DNA of 64,000 nt from Cellulomonas timonensis. GTDB lineage: Bacteria > Actinomycetota > Actinomycetes > Actinomycetales > Cellulomonadaceae. The DNA is taken from NCBI RefSeq assembly GCF_900046455.1, contig NZ_FCOT01000013.1, positions 124,001 through 188,000 of the forward strand, written 5' to 3'. Numbering within the stretch: the first letter of the stretch is position 1; each line of letters opens with the position of its first letter. The translations under genes and the position numbers were made by a program. Below, piece by piece: positions 36,140 through 45,411 of this stretch. A model generated the notes under the pieces. It was not told where the DNA came from and made no database searches. It was given only the letters and a program-made list of their open reading frames with translations.

Positions 36140-36154
36140 TTCCGACCCGGAACT
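36138..36154 (+). promoter_or_regulatory. Hairpin at the stop codon of the Cys-rich leader ORF
   Basis: AGTTCCG at 36138-36144 pairs with CGGAACT at 36148-36154 (seven pairs, loop ACC). It would be covered by a ribosome that reaches the stop codon and exposed when the ribosome stalls at Cys codons upstream. Confidence 0.55.
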
Positions 36155-36364
36155 GCCCGACACGGCCTCGCCCGTCCGACTGCGCCTCCAGCGCCTCGTC
36201 CTTCGTCTCTGCCTGTCCCGCTGCGCCATGACGGCCGATCGCCGTCCCCTGCGCCAGGGCCGCCCGCTCCCGCGCCCACCCGTCGATGTGACGGGAGGCC
36301 CGCGACGGGCAGGGTCGAGGACGCCTCCACCGCACCGACCCGACCGATCGAGGAGTCGACCCAC

Positions 36365-37987
36365 ATGCGCACCCTGCACCGTCATGCCCCTGGCACGGCC
36401 CTGGCCTTCACCGCCGCACTGGCCCTGTCCGCCTGCGCCGGCAGCGCAGGCGAACCCGCCGAGGGCGGCTCCACGTCCTCGGCGTCGGCGGAGCCGGTGC
36501 GCGGCGGCGACCTGGCCTTCGCGATCACTGTCGACTCCAAGTGCGTCGACCCGCAGCAGGTCGGCAACAACGACGCCATCGCCATCGCGCGCCAGACGGT
36601 GGCGTCCCTCACGGCGCAGAACCCGGAGTCGGGCGAGATCGTGCCGTGGCTGGCCGAGTCGTGGGAGGTGAACGACGACGCCAGCCAGTTCACGTTCCAC
36701 CTGGTCGACGGCGCCACCTACGCCGACGGCACGCCCATCGACGCGGCGTCGGTCAAGACGAACTTCGAGGCCATCGTCGCGCTCGGCGCGAAAGCGTCGC
36801 TGGGCTCGACGTACCTGGTGGACCTCGAGTCGGTGACCACCCCCGACCCGACCACGGTGGTGGTGGACTTCAGCGCGCCGAGCGCGCAGTTCCTCCAGGC
36901 CACGTCAACGTTCTCGCTGGGCCTGCTCTCGCCGGCCTCGGCGGCGCTGAGCGTCGAGGACCGCTGCGCCGGGAAGTTCGACGGGTCGGGGCCGTTCGTC
37001 GTCCAGGAGTACACCGTGGACCAGCGCGCCGTGCTCGCGCGGCGCGACGGGTACACGTGGGGCGCGGCGGGGGCCAGCTCGCACACCGGCGAGGCGTATC
37101 TGGACACCGTCACGTTCACGGTGATCCCCGAGGCCGGTGTTCGCGCCGGGAGCCTGGCGTCCGGGCAGATCGACGCGACCGCGGCCATCGGCACCGCGGA
37201 CCTGCCGCAGTTCGACGGCAACGGGTTCTGGCTCGCGTACCGCGCCAACCCGGGCGTCGTGTTCAACCTGTACCCGAACGAGTCCCGCCCGCTGCTCGCC
37301 GACGAGCGGGTGCGGGTGGCGGTGCTCAAGGGCATCGACCGCGAGGAGGTCACCGGCACGGTGCTCACCCCGCTCGATGAGCCCGCGAGCGCCGCGCTCG
37401 CCCACACGACGCCGCTGTACGACGGGCTGGACGAGCTGCTCGCCTACGACCCCGAGGGCGCCAAGGAGCTCCTGGAGGAGGCCGGCTGGGTGGAGGGGCC
37501 GGACGGCATCCGGGTCAAGGACGGCCAGCCGCTGTCGACCGAGGTGACGTTCTGGCAGGTGAAGGACCCGCTCGAGCTGGTCCAGCAGCAGTTGCGGCAG
37601 ATCGGGTTCGACCTGCGGCTCCACCAGGTGACGATCGCCGAGGCCACTGCCGCCAGCGCCGACGGGGAGTACGACTTCTCCTACGGGAACCTGACCCGCT
37701 CCGACCCGGACATCCTGCGCAACCTCTTCTCGGTGAACGCGCGCAACACGAACAAGCGGGCGGCGGAGCCAGTCGACCAGCTGCTCGACGCGCAGGCCGC
37801 GGCCGTCGACCCGGCGGAGCGGCAGCGGCTCGTCACCGAGGCGTCGCGCCTGCTGCTGGAGAAGGCGCACTCGATCCCCGTGGTGGAGCTGTCCACGACC
37901 ATCGCCGCGGCCGACACCGTGCACGACCTGAAGTTCGAGGCGTCCACCCGCCTGGACTTCTACGACGCGTGGGTGTCCCAGCCATGA
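36365..37987 (+). CDS. ABC transporter substrate-binding lipoprotein (peptide/opine type, SBP_bac_5)
   Basis: A 540-residue extracytoplasmic binding protein, lipobox ALSACAG near residue 23 followed by a Gly/Ser linker. The SBP_bac_5 body reads GGDLAFAITVDSKCVDPQQ near 48, VPWLAESWEVNDDASQFTFHLVDGATYADGTPIDAASVKTNFE (residues about 95-140), and DERVRVAVLKGIDREEV near 310. Starts at ATG 36365 behind GAGGAG. It is the first gene of the operon and should define the ligand; resemblance to importers found beside luciferase-like monooxygenases supports a small modified amino acid over a true peptide. Confidence 0.9.
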   Translation: MRTLHRHAPGTALAFTAALALSACAGSAGEPAEGGSTSSASAEPVRGGDLAFAITVDSKCVDPQQVGNNDAIAIARQTVASLTAQNPESGEIVPWLAESWEVNDDASQFTFHLVDGATYADGTPIDAASVKTNFEAIVALGAKASLGSTYLVDLESVTTPDPTTVVVDFSAPSAQFLQATSTFSLGLLSPASAALSVEDRCAGKFDGSGPFVVQEYTVDQRAVLARRDGYTWGAAGASSHTGEAYLDTVTFTVIPEAGVRAGSLASGQIDATAAIGTADLPQFDGNGFWLAYRANPGVVFNLYPNESRPLLADERVRVAVLKGIDREEVTGTVLTPLDEPASAALAHTTPLYDGLDELLAYDPEGAKELLEEAGWVEGPDGIRVKDGQPLSTEVTFWQVKDPLELVQQQLRQIGFDLRLHQVTIAEATAASADGEYDFSYGNLTRSDPDILRNLFSVNARNTNKRAAEPVDQLLDAQAAAVDPAERQRLVTEASRLLLEKAHSIPVVELSTTIAAADTVHDLKFEASTRLDFYDAWVSQP

Positions 37988-38937
37988 CCCGTTACGTGCT
38001 CCGCCGGCTGGCGCAGGGGGCAGTCGTCCTGTGGGCCGCGTTCACCGTGACGTTCGCCATCTTGTACCTGCTGCCCAGCGACCCGGTGGAGCTGATGGCC
38101 TCCGGCGGCGGGGAGCAGTCGGTCATCGACCCGGCGCTGCTGGCGGAGCTGCGCGCGGAGCATGGGCTCGACCGGCCGCCGCTCGCCCAGTACCTGCACG
38201 CGCTGGGCGGCGCGGCCCGGCTCGACTTCGGCCGCTCCTACCAGTCCGACGCCCCGGCGACGTCGCTGATCCTGGACGTGCTGCCGCAGACCTTGCAGCT
38301 CACCGTCGCAGGGCTCGCGCTGTCCGTGCTGCTCGGCGTCGGGCTGGCCGTGGCGAGCACGTACCCGCGCACGCGGTGGCTGCGGCACGCCCTCGCGGCG
38401 CTGCCACCGCTGGGGGTGTCCCTGCCGGTGTTCTGGGTGGGGCTGATGCTGGTGCAGGTCTTCAGCTTCCAGTGGCGGCTGTTCCCGGCGATCGGCAACG
38501 ACGGCCTCGCGAGCCTCGTGCTGCCCGCGGTGGCCCTGGCACTGCCGACCAGCGCGTCGATCGCGCAGCTCTTGGCGCGGTCGCTGCGCCAGACGCTGGC
38601 CGAGCCGTACATCGAGACGGCGCGGGCCAAGGGCACCGGGCGGGCGCGCGTGCACTTCCGCCACGCGCTGCGCAACGCGTCGATCCCCGCGTTGACGGTG
38701 CTCGGCGTGAGCGTCGGCCAGCTGCTCTCCGGCGCGGTGGTCACCGAGACGGTCTTCTCGCGGGTGGGGCTGGGCCGGCTCACGATCTCCGCGGTGAACA
38801 CCCAGGACATCCCCGTGGTGATGGCGGTGGTCGTGTTCTCGGCGCTCGTGTTCGTGGTCGTCGCGCTCGCGGTCGACCTGTTGTACCCGCTGGTGGACCC
38901 CCGCATCAGCCTCCGCCGCGCGCCGGTCGCCGCATGA
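37984..38937 (+). CDS. ABC transporter permease 1 (DppB-type)
   Basis: A 317-residue inner-membrane permease with about six helices. ATG 37984 overlaps the binding-protein stop (ATGA). DppB marks are MTRYVLRRLAQGAVVLWAAF, LYLLPSDPVELMA near residue 28, the coupling loop EPYIETARAKGTGRARVHFRHALRNASIP near 205-235 (EAA motif), and VVTETVFSRVGLGRL near 253. Confidence 0.92.
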   Translation: MTRYVLRRLAQGAVVLWAAFTVTFAILYLLPSDPVELMASGGGEQSVIDPALLAELRAEHGLDRPPLAQYLHALGGAARLDFGRSYQSDAPATSLILDVLPQTLQLTVAGLALSVLLGVGLAVASTYPRTRWLRHALAALPPLGVSLPVFWVGLMLVQVFSFQWRLFPAIGNDGLASLVLPAVALALPTSASIAQLLARSLRQTLAEPYIETARAKGTGRARVHFRHALRNASIPALTVLGVSVGQLLSGAVVTETVFSRVGLGRLTISAVNTQDIPVVMAVVVFSALVFVVVALAVDLLYPLVDPRISLRRAPVAA

Positions 38938-38965
38938 CCTGGCGCCCGAGACAAGGAGCGATCTG

Positions 38966-39874
38966 ATGGCAGCAGTCGAGCACCTGCAGCCCGGCGCATC
39001 CCACGCGGCCGGCGCCGTGATCCCGGCCCCCGGACGGCGCTGGCCGGCGTCGGCGGCCCGCCCGGTGTGGCATGCGCTGCGCCGCAGCCCGGGGCTGACG
39101 CTCTCGGTCCTGGTGCTGCTGGGCGTGGCGGCGTGGGTCGTCGCGCCGGGCCTGTTCACCTCTGCCGATCCGATCACCGGCGTCCCGGCCGAGCGCCTGC
39201 AGGGCCCCTCCGCCGCGCACCCGTTCGGCACCGACCAGATCGGGCGGGACCTGTTCGCCCGGGTGGTGCACGGGGCCGCGCTGTCGATCCAGGCGACAGT
39301 CGTCGCCGTGGTCGTGGGCCTGGCCGTCGGCACGTTCCTGGGCCTGCTGGCCGGGTTCCTGCGGGGGTGGGTGGACGACGTGGTGGGGCGCGTCGTCGAC
39401 GTGCTGCTCGCCATCCCGGGATTGCTGCTGTCGCTGGCCCTGGTCACCGTGCTGGGCTTCGGCTCCCTCAAGGTGGCCGTGGCGGTAGGCATCACCAGCG
39501 TGGCGGCCTTCGCCCGGGTGATGCGCTCCGAGGTGCTGCGGGTGAGCGCCTCGGTGTACGTCGAGGCCGCGCGCTCGTCGGGCGCCCGCTGGCATGCGGT
39601 GCTGGGCCAACATGTGCTGCCCAACGCCTCGGGGCCGGTGCTCGCGCTCGTGGCGCTCGAGTTCGGCGCAGCGATCCTGGCGATCTCCGCGCTGAGCTTC
39701 CTGGGCTACGGCGCGGCGCCTCCCGCGCCCGAGTGGGGGTCGCTGGTCTCCGAGGGGCGCAACTACCTGGCCGCCGCCTGGTGGCTCGCCACGTTCCCGG
39801 GCCTGGTGATCGTTGCCGTGGTGCTGTCGGCGAACCGCGTCGCGCGTGCGCTGGAACGACGGGTGGAGGACTGA
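38966..39874 (+). CDS. ABC transporter permease 2 (DppC-type)
   Basis: A 302-residue permease behind AAGGAG. Marks: [20 protein letters not shown] near residue 87, GVLLGLLAGF-like helices, the coupling segment [27 protein letters not shown] (about 200-226), and the closing [22 protein letters not shown]. Partner of permease 1; its stop overlaps the next start by one base (TGATG). Confidence 0.92.
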   Translation: MAAVEHLQPGASHAAGAVIPAPGRRWPASAARPVWHALRRSPGLTLSVLVLLGVAAWVVAPGLFTSADPITGVPAERLQGPSAAHPFGTDQIGRDLFARVVHGAALSIQATVVAVVVGLAVGTFLGLLAGFLRGWVDDVVGRVVDVLLAIPGLLLSLALVTVLGFGSLKVAVAVGITSVAAFARVMRSEVLRVSASVYVEAARSSGARWHAVLGQHVLPNASGPVLALVALEFGAAILAISALSFLGYGAAPPAPEWGSLVSEGRNYLAAAWWLATFPGLVIVAVVLSANRVARALERRVED

Positions 39875-41565
39875 TGGGCACGGTGGCCGAGCAGGGCCCG
39901 CTGCTGAGCGTCGAGGACCTGCGCGTGTCGTACCGGTCCGGGGAGGGGCGGGCCGACGCGGTGCGTGGCGTGACCCTGGAGGTGCGCCCCGGCGAGGTCG
40001 TGGCGCTCGTGGGGGAGTCGGGCTCGGGAAAGAGCACCCTCGCGCACGCCGTCATCCACCTGCTCGCCCGTGGCGGACGCGTGGACGGTGGCAGGCTGCG
40101 CTTCGGCGGCGAGGACCTCACCGGGCTGTCCGAGCAGCAGTGGCGCGAGGTGCGCGGCCGGGACATCGGGCTCGTCCCCCAGGACCCCACGGTGTCTCTC
40201 AACCCCGTCATGCGGGTCGGCGCGCAGGTGGCCGAGGTGCTCGTCCTGCACGGGCTCGCCGGGCGGCGGCAGGCCCGCGCCCGCGCGGTCGAGCTGCTCG
40301 GCGAGGCCGGGCTCGACCGCCCGGAGGTGCGCGCCCGCCAGTACCCCACCGAGCTCTCCGGCGGGATGCGCCAGCGCGTGCTCATCGCCGTCGCGCTCGC
40401 GGCCCGGCCACGCTTGGTGATCGCCGACGAGCCGACCTCGGCCCTCGACGTCACTGTGCAGCGCGGCATCCTCGACCACATTGCCGCGCTCACCTCGACG
40501 CTCGGCACCGCGGTGCTGCTCATCACGCATGACCTGGGCGTCGCCGCGGACCGCGCGGACCGCATCGTCGTGCTCCAGCACGGGCAGGTCGTCGAGCACG
40601 GCCCGACGGCGCACGTGCTGGGCGCGCCGCGCCACCCGTACACGCGGGCGCTGATCGCCGCCGCGCCGAGCCTGGCGGACATCCCCGGGCGACGGGCGCC
40701 GGCCGCCCGGACGGAGCCGGTGGGCGGACCAGGCTCCGCTCTGCCAGACGACGGCCGGGCCGCCCCGCTGCTCAGCGCGCGCGGGCTGGTCAAGGAGTTC
40801 GCCCTGCCCCGCACGGCAGGCGGCGCCCGCACCCTGCGGGCCGTCGACGAGGTGAGCTTCGAGATCCCGCCCGGGCGCACGTTCGCGCTGGTGGGCGAGT
40901 CGGGATCGGGCAAGAGCACCACCGCGCGGCTGGTGCTGCGCTTGGAGCAGCCCACGTCCGGCACGGTCCACCTCGACGGGGCGGACGTGACGCGGGTGTC
41001 GGGGGAGCGGCTGCGCCGGCTGCGGCGACGCGTGCAGGTCGTCTATCAGAGCCCGTACGCGTCGCTGGACCCGCGCTTCACCGTCGAGCGGGTGATCGCC
41101 GAGCCGTTGCGCGCGTTCCGCGTCGGCGACGCCGCGACCCGTGCGGCCCGGGTCTGTGAGCTCCTCGACCGCGTCGCGCTGCCGGCGGGCGTCGCGGGCC
41201 GGCTGCCCGCGGAGCTCTCGGGCGGCCAGCGGCAGCGCGTGGCCATCGCGCGGGCACTCGCCCTGCACCCGGACCTGGTGGTGCTCGACGAGCCGGTCTC
41301 CGCGCTCGATGTGTCCGTCCAGGCGCAGATCCTGGACCTGCTGGCGGAGCTGCAGGCCGAGCACGGGCTGAGCTACCTCTTCATCTCCCATGACCTGGCC
41401 GTCGTGCGGCAGATCGCCGACGAGGTGGGCGTGATGCATCGTGGGCGGCTCGTCGAGCGCGGGACGCCGGAGCAGGTGCTGCTCGACCCGCGGCAGGCGT
41501 ACACGCGCGAGCTCGTCGAGGCCGTGCCCGGGCGGCGGGCGCGTGCGCTGGGGGTGTCCGGGTGA
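39874..41565 (+). CDS. Fused double ABC ATPase (DppD-DppF type)
   Basis: One 563-residue polypeptide with two complete ATPase domains. Domain 1: Walker [15 protein letters not shown] near residue 48, signature [17 protein letters not shown] near 160, Walker [14 protein letters not shown] near 183. Domain 2: [14 protein letters not shown] near 338, [17 protein letters not shown] near 448, [13 protein letters not shown] near 470. Each is followed by the oligopeptide-type C-terminal extension ([27 protein letters not shown]). The fusion supplies both nucleotide-binding subunits for the two permeases. Confidence 0.93.
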   Translation: MGTVAEQGPLLSVEDLRVSYRSGEGRADAVRGVTLEVRPGEVVALVGESGSGKSTLAHAVIHLLARGGRVDGGRLRFGGEDLTGLSEQQWREVRGRDIGLVPQDPTVSLNPVMRVGAQVAEVLVLHGLAGRRQARARAVELLGEAGLDRPEVRARQYPTELSGGMRQRVLIAVALAARPRLVIADEPTSALDVTVQRGILDHIAALTSTLGTAVLLITHDLGVAADRADRIVVLQHGQVVEHGPTAHVLGAPRHPYTRALIAAAPSLADIPGRRAPAARTEPVGGPGSALPDDGRAAPLLSARGLVKEFALPRTAGGARTLRAVDEVSFEIPPGRTFALVGESGSGKSTTARLVLRLEQPTSGTVHLDGADVTRVSGERLRRLRRRVQVVYQSPYASLDPRFTVERVIAEPLRAFRVGDAATRAARVCELLDRVALPAGVAGRLPAELSGGQRQRVAIARALALHPDLVVLDEPVSALDVSVQAQILDLLAELQAEHGLSYLFISHDLAVVRQIADEVGVMHRGRLVERGTPEQVLLDPRQAYTRELVEAVPGRRARALGVSG

Positions 41566-41733
41566 GGCTGGCAGGCGCGGTCCAGGGTGGTGTCGGGCAT
41601 CGGCCATGCCCGCGTGGTTGGCCTCGTGTGCGCTGCGGGCACCATCCTGGTCCTGGCGACGGCGTCGTTGACCGACGTCCACCCCTCCGAGGCGCCACTC
41701 GGACCGACCCCGCACCACCCAGGGAGACCCACG

Positions 41734-41811
41734 ATGACCGAGCATCCGCTCACCGCCCCACCGCGCGACCGGGGTCTCGACCGGCTGCTGACCGAAAGCC
41801 GCGGGCGATGA
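41734..41811 (+). CDS. Small ORF before the M20 gene (25 aa)
   Basis: AGGGAG lies seven bases before ATG 41734, and the TGA at 41809-41811 overlaps the ATG of the M20 gene (ATGA). Product begins MTEHPLTAPPRDRGLDRLL and ends TESRGR. It may be a translational coupler for the next gene, or a start of a longer ORF from 41587 whose N-terminal part is hydrophobic (VVGLVCAAGTILVLATA). No family recognised. Confidence 0.42.
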   Translation: MTEHPLTAPPRDRGLDRLLTESRGR

Positions 41812-43175
41812 GCGAGGACCGCACACGGCCGGCGCCGCCGAGCACCGCCTATCTCGACGCGCTGCGGGCGCAGACGGAGCGCCGCCGGGCGACCTTCGTC
41901 CCATCGGCCTCACCGCACCAGGGCGCAGCTGAGCGCGATGTGGCACGGGTCCGGTCCGCCGCCGAGGCCCAGCAGGATGACGTCGTCGCGCTCTCGCGCG
42001 TCATCCACGCGCATCCCGAGGAGGCGTTCCAGGAGCGCCGGGCCGCGGCGGAGATCGCCGACCTGATGGCCAGGCACGGCGTCACCGCGACTGTCGGCTC
42101 GCACGGCCTGGCCACGGCGCTGCGCGCCGGGCTGACGGCCGCAGGCCCGGACTCCGGGGATCCCGACCTGGGCGCGGGCCCCACCGTGGCGATCCTCGCG
42201 GAGTACGACGCGCTGCCGGGGATCGGCCACGCCTGCGGCCACAACGTGATCGCCGCGGCGGGCGTGGGGGCGGTCCTCGCGCTGCGCCGGGCGGGGGCCG
42301 ACGGGCTCGCGCTGCCGGGCCGGGTGCTGCTCCTGGGCACCCCGGCCGAGGAGGGGAACTCCGGCAAGGAGATCCTCGCGCGCGCCGGGTTCTTCGACGG
42401 GGTCGACGCTGCGGTGATGGTCCACCCGTTCGGCTATGACGTCGTCGACCACCCGTTCTTGGGGCGCCGCCGCCTGCGCGTGACCTATCACGGCGTCGCG
42501 GCGCACGCGTCGGCGAGCCCGTTCATGGGGCGGAACGCGCTCGACGCCGTCGCACTCAACTACCAGGCGGTCGGTTTTCTCCGCCAGCACATCCCGCCCT
42601 CGGACCGCGTCCACGGCATCGTGCTCGAGGGCGGGGAGCGGCCGAGCGTCGTGCCCGAGCGCGCCACCCTCGAGTACTACGTGCGATCGGCGCACGCCGC
42701 CACGCTCCGCGACCTATCCCAGCGCCTGGAGGACATCGCCCACGGCGTCGCGCTGGCCACCGGCACCACCGCCGAGGTGACCTGGGATCCCGTGCCGTTC
42801 AGCCTGCCGCTGCGCACCAACACCCCGCTGGCCGAGCGCTGGGCCCAGCACCAGGCGGCGCAGGGGCGCACCGCGCTCGCGGGCGGCATCGTGCCGGAGA
42901 TCCTCGCCGCGTCGACGGACTTCGGGAACGTGAGCCAGCGGCTGCCCGGCATCCACCCGATGATCGCCGTCAGCGAGCCCGACGTCGCCCTGCACACCCG
43001 CGAGTTCGCCCACGCCGCGGGCGGGCCGGCCGGCGACCGGGCCGCGATCGACGGGGCCATCGGGCTGGCGCTCACGGCGCTGGACTACCTTGCCGACCCG
43101 CAGCTGCGGGCGGCGGTCCTCCAGGACTTCGAGGACGCCGGTGGCCAGGTGGATGTGCCCGGCTATTTCGAGTGA
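41808..43175 (+). CDS. M20-family amidohydrolase/deacylase (AbgB/HipO-like)
   Basis: A 455-residue zinc-type amidohydrolase of the M20D group. Start ATG 41808 (MSEDRTRPAPPSTAYLD). Catalytic marks: VIHAHPEEAFQERRAA near residue 65, EYDALPGIGHACGHNV near 135 (metal-binding CGH motif), the general-base pair TPAEEGNSGKE near 180 and MVHPFGYD near 205, with the dimerisation domain VAAHASASPFMGRNALDA near 235. M20D enzymes remove N-acyl groups from amino acids. In the Bacillus ytm and yxe operons such an enzyme (SndA/SndB) deacetylates N-acetylcysteine derivatives; I infer the same step here from context. Confidence 0.88.
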   Translation: MSEDRTRPAPPSTAYLDALRAQTERRRATFVPSASPHQGAAERDVARVRSAAEAQQDDVVALSRVIHAHPEEAFQERRAAAEIADLMARHGVTATVGSHGLATALRAGLTAAGPDSGDPDLGAGPTVAILAEYDALPGIGHACGHNVIAAAGVGAVLALRRAGADGLALPGRVLLLGTPAEEGNSGKEILARAGFFDGVDAAVMVHPFGYDVVDHPFLGRRRLRVTYHGVAAHASASPFMGRNALDAVALNYQAVGFLRQHIPPSDRVHGIVLEGGERPSVVPERATLEYYVRSAHAATLRDLSQRLEDIAHGVALATGTTAEVTWDPVPFSLPLRTNTPLAERWAQHQAAQGRTALAGGIVPEILAASTDFGNVSQRLPGIHPMIAVSEPDVALHTREFAHAAGGPAGDRAAIDGAIGLALTALDYLADPQLRAAVLQDFEDAGGQVDVPGYFE

Positions 43176-43231
43176 GCGAGCCGCGGGGGCCAAGCGACGG
43201 CCGAACGGGCAGGACGAGGGACAGGGAACGG

Positions 43232-44242
43232 ATGACCATCGAGATTCGCAGCGCGCGCGTCGACGAGCACCCCGCGGTGGGGCGCCTGACCGAGCACGGC
43301 TTCGCCACCGGGGTGTACGGGCCGACCACGAATCCGGAGCGCGTGCGGCTGCTGCGCGACGCCGCCGGGCGAGCCGCCAGCGGCGACCTGCTGGTGGCCG
43401 TCGAGGGCGACGAACTGCTCGGCACGGCCAGCCTGCTGCGGAACGGCACAGACCACGCCCGCGAGGCGCGGGACAGCGAGGCCGAGCTGCGGCTGCTCAC
43501 GGTCGCCCCCGCCGGGCGGGGCCGGGGCATCGGGGGCGCGATGGTCCTCGAGTCCCTGGACCGGGCGCGCGCCTGGGGCATGGACGCGCTCGTCCTGGAC
43601 ACTGGGCCGGCCAACGTGGACGCGCAGCGCCTCTACGAGCGGCTGGGGTTCACCCGTGACGTCGAGCGCGAGACGGCAGAGGTGCCGGGCGTCGGGCGCC
43701 TCGTGTTCTACAGGTACGACTTCTCCCGACACGGCGTGCTCGTCCGGCTGATCGCCGCGCATGAGCATCAGCGGGTCGCCGAGCTGACCGTCGCGGCGTA
43801 CAGCCACGACTACGAGCTCAGTGACCGGTACCGCGCCGAGCTCGCGGACGTCGAGACCCGCGCGCGCGAGCACGAGGTGTGGGTGGCCCAGGACCTGGCG
43901 ACCGGCGCGCTGCTGGGCGCTGTCGCCACCCCACGGCCAGGGGCCCGCATCTCCCTGGTCGCGGAGGACGGCGAGCTCGACTTCCGGCTCCTCGCCGTCG
44001 ATCCGGCTGCCCGCCGGCGCGGCGTCGGCGAGCTGCTCACCCGGCACGTCGTGGGCCTCGCGCGGCAGCGCGGCCTGCGGAGCGTGGTGATGTACTCCGG
44101 GGCGCAGATGACCGGCGCCCACCGGCTCTACGAACGGCTCGGCTTCACCCGGTTGCCCGAGCGCGAGACCCACATCTTCGAGGGGGGACCGCTCCTCGCG
44201 TTCGGCCTCGACGTCGCGACCCCCGAAGGAGCACGCCGATGA
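43232..44242 (+). CDS. Two-domain GNAT acetyltransferase
   Basis: A 336-residue protein built from two GNAT domains. Domain 1 (about 1-165): LRLLTVAPAGRGRGIGGAMV near residue 87, the full R-x-x-G-x-G/A acetyl-CoA loop, and RLYERLGFTRDVERET near 130. Domain 2 (about 170-336): FRLLAVDPAARRRGVGELLTRHVV near 252 and HRLYERLGFTRLPERETHIF near 293. Start ATG 43232 behind ACAGGGA. The two C-terminal halves are alike, suggesting internal duplication. Context (importer, M20 deacylase, FMN monooxygenase) suggests N-acetylation of a cysteine derivative, as by SnaA/SnaB in Bacillus. Stop overlaps the next start. Confidence 0.88.
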   Translation: MTIEIRSARVDEHPAVGRLTEHGFATGVYGPTTNPERVRLLRDAAGRAASGDLLVAVEGDELLGTASLLRNGTDHAREARDSEAELRLLTVAPAGRGRGIGGAMVLESLDRARAWGMDALVLDTGPANVDAQRLYERLGFTRDVERETAEVPGVGRLVFYRYDFSRHGVLVRLIAAHEHQRVAELTVAAYSHDYELSDRYRAELADVETRAREHEVWVAQDLATGALLGAVATPRPGARISLVAEDGELDFRLLAVDPAARRRGVGELLTRHVVGLARQRGLRSVVMYSGAQMTGAHRLYERLGFTRLPERETHIFEGGPLLAFGLDVATPEGARR

Positions 44243-45330
44243 GGTTCCAGGTCCTCGACATCGTCCCGCACACCCCGCACCCCGTCACCGGCGAGCTGAT
44301 CGGCCCCACGGAGCGGCTCGAGCGGGTGGTGCAGAACGCGGTCCTCGCCGAGCAGCTCGGCTTCGACTCGTACGCCGTGGGGGAGCGGCACGCCGGCGAC
44401 TTCCTGTCCTCCTCGCCCACCGTGCTGCTCGGCGCGCTCGCGCAGGCCACCGAGCGCATCCTGCTGAGCACCGGGGTCACCGTGCTCTCGCTGCTGGACC
44501 CGGTGCGCGTCGCCGAGGACTACGCCACCGTCGACCAGCTCTCCGGCGGGCGGCTCGAGATCATCATCGGCAAGGGCAACGAGGACCGGCACTTCCCGCT
44601 GTTCGGGCTCGACATCGCCCACCAGTACGACTACCTCCAGGAGAACTACGAGCTGCTGCGGCGCCTGCTGCGCGAGGAGCACGTCGACTGGTCGGGCCGC
44701 TTCCATGCCCCGCTGGCCGACGCGACGACGCAGCCCCGCCCCTTCGACGGCCCGTTCCGCGTGTGGCACGGCTCCGCGACGTCGACCTTCGCCGTCGAGC
44801 TCGCCGCCCGATGGGGTGACCCGATCTTCACGGCGAACGCGTTCCAGCCCCGGGAGGCCTACAAGGCGCTCATCGACCACTACCGCGAGCAGTACGCGGC
44901 CTACGGCCACGACCCGGCGAAGGCGTACGTCGGCTCCGGATCGGGCGGGCTGTTCCTCGCCGACACCACCGAGCAGGCGACGGCCGAGTACCGGGCGGTG
45001 TACGAGGCGCAGGCCGCCCGCACCGCCGCCGCGCACGCCGGTGACGGCCGTCCCGGCAAGGCGTCGTCCTTCCCCACCCTCGAGGACGCGGTGGCGCACG
45101 GGCCGGCGCTGGTGGGCTCCCCGGAGCAGGTGGCCGAGAAGATCCTCGGCTACCACAAGGCCTACGGCCACGACGTCCAGTCCGTCTCGCTCAACCCCGT
45201 GCTGCCCTATGAGCAGCAGCAGGACGTGCTGCGCCGCTTCGCCGAGGAGGTGGCGCCGCTGGTGCGCCGCGAGGTGTCGACGACACTGTGGGGGCCGGAC
45301 GACGCGGGCCGGGCGCGCGGGCTCGCCTGA
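44239..45330 (+). CDS. Luciferase-like FMN-dependent monooxygenase
   Basis: A 363-residue LLM-class TIM-barrel flavoenzyme, start ATG 44239 overlapping the GNAT stop (ATGA). Marks: VVQNAVLAEQLGFDSYAVGERH near residue 30, TERILLSTGVTVLSLLDPVRVAEDYATVDQLSGGR (about 70-105), IIGKGNEDRH near 112, and the barrel end VWHGSATSTFAVELAARWGDPIFTANAF near 175. Resembles the luciferase-like families found next to SBP_bac_5 importers (CE1758-type). In the salvage hypothesis it oxidises the S-substituent of an N-acetylcysteine thioether and frees the thiol, like CmoJ/YtnJ or YxeK. Reduced FMN would come from a reductase not seen here. Confidence 0.9.
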   Translation: MRFQVLDIVPHTPHPVTGELIGPTERLERVVQNAVLAEQLGFDSYAVGERHAGDFLSSSPTVLLGALAQATERILLSTGVTVLSLLDPVRVAEDYATVDQLSGGRLEIIIGKGNEDRHFPLFGLDIAHQYDYLQENYELLRRLLREEHVDWSGRFHAPLADATTQPRPFDGPFRVWHGSATSTFAVELAARWGDPIFTANAFQPREAYKALIDHYREQYAAYGHDPAKAYVGSGSGGLFLADTTEQATAEYRAVYEAQAARTAAAHAGDGRPGKASSFPTLEDAVAHGPALVGSPEQVAEKILGYHKAYGHDVQSVSLNPVLPYEQQQDVLRRFAEEVAPLVRREVSTTLWGPDDAGRARGLA

Positions 45331-45411
45331 CGGCCTGGCCTGTGCGGTGAGGCGGGCCCGACGGTCGAGACGGGGCTCGATGGGCGGAGGGCCCCGGACT
45401 ACGCTGGCGTC

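Larger units (their letters stand above)
35728..36364 (+). promoter_or_regulatory. Long leader/control region of the importer-monooxygenase operon
   Basis: A 637-bp stretch before the binding-protein gene. It contains a perfect TTGACA at 35740-35745 (no good -10 at 17 bp; TATCGG follows at 13), a 49-codon ORF (35862-36011), a 9-bp hairpin (36011-36031), a 25-codon Cys-rich ORF (36062-36139) and a 7-bp hairpin (36138-36154). Each small ORF ends at the foot of a hairpin. The remaining 36155-36340 is GC-rich with no clear signal; GAGGAG before ATG 36365 serves the first structural gene. The design suggests translation-coupled attenuation. Confidence 0.6.

Noticed and set aside
36093-36671. A long plus-strand frame (192 codons) overlapping the leader and the first gene, with Cys/Leu/Arg-rich parts.
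   Set aside because: It lacks a ribosome-binding site, overlaps the real binding-protein gene out of frame, and has no domain; it is a GC-driven shadow frame.
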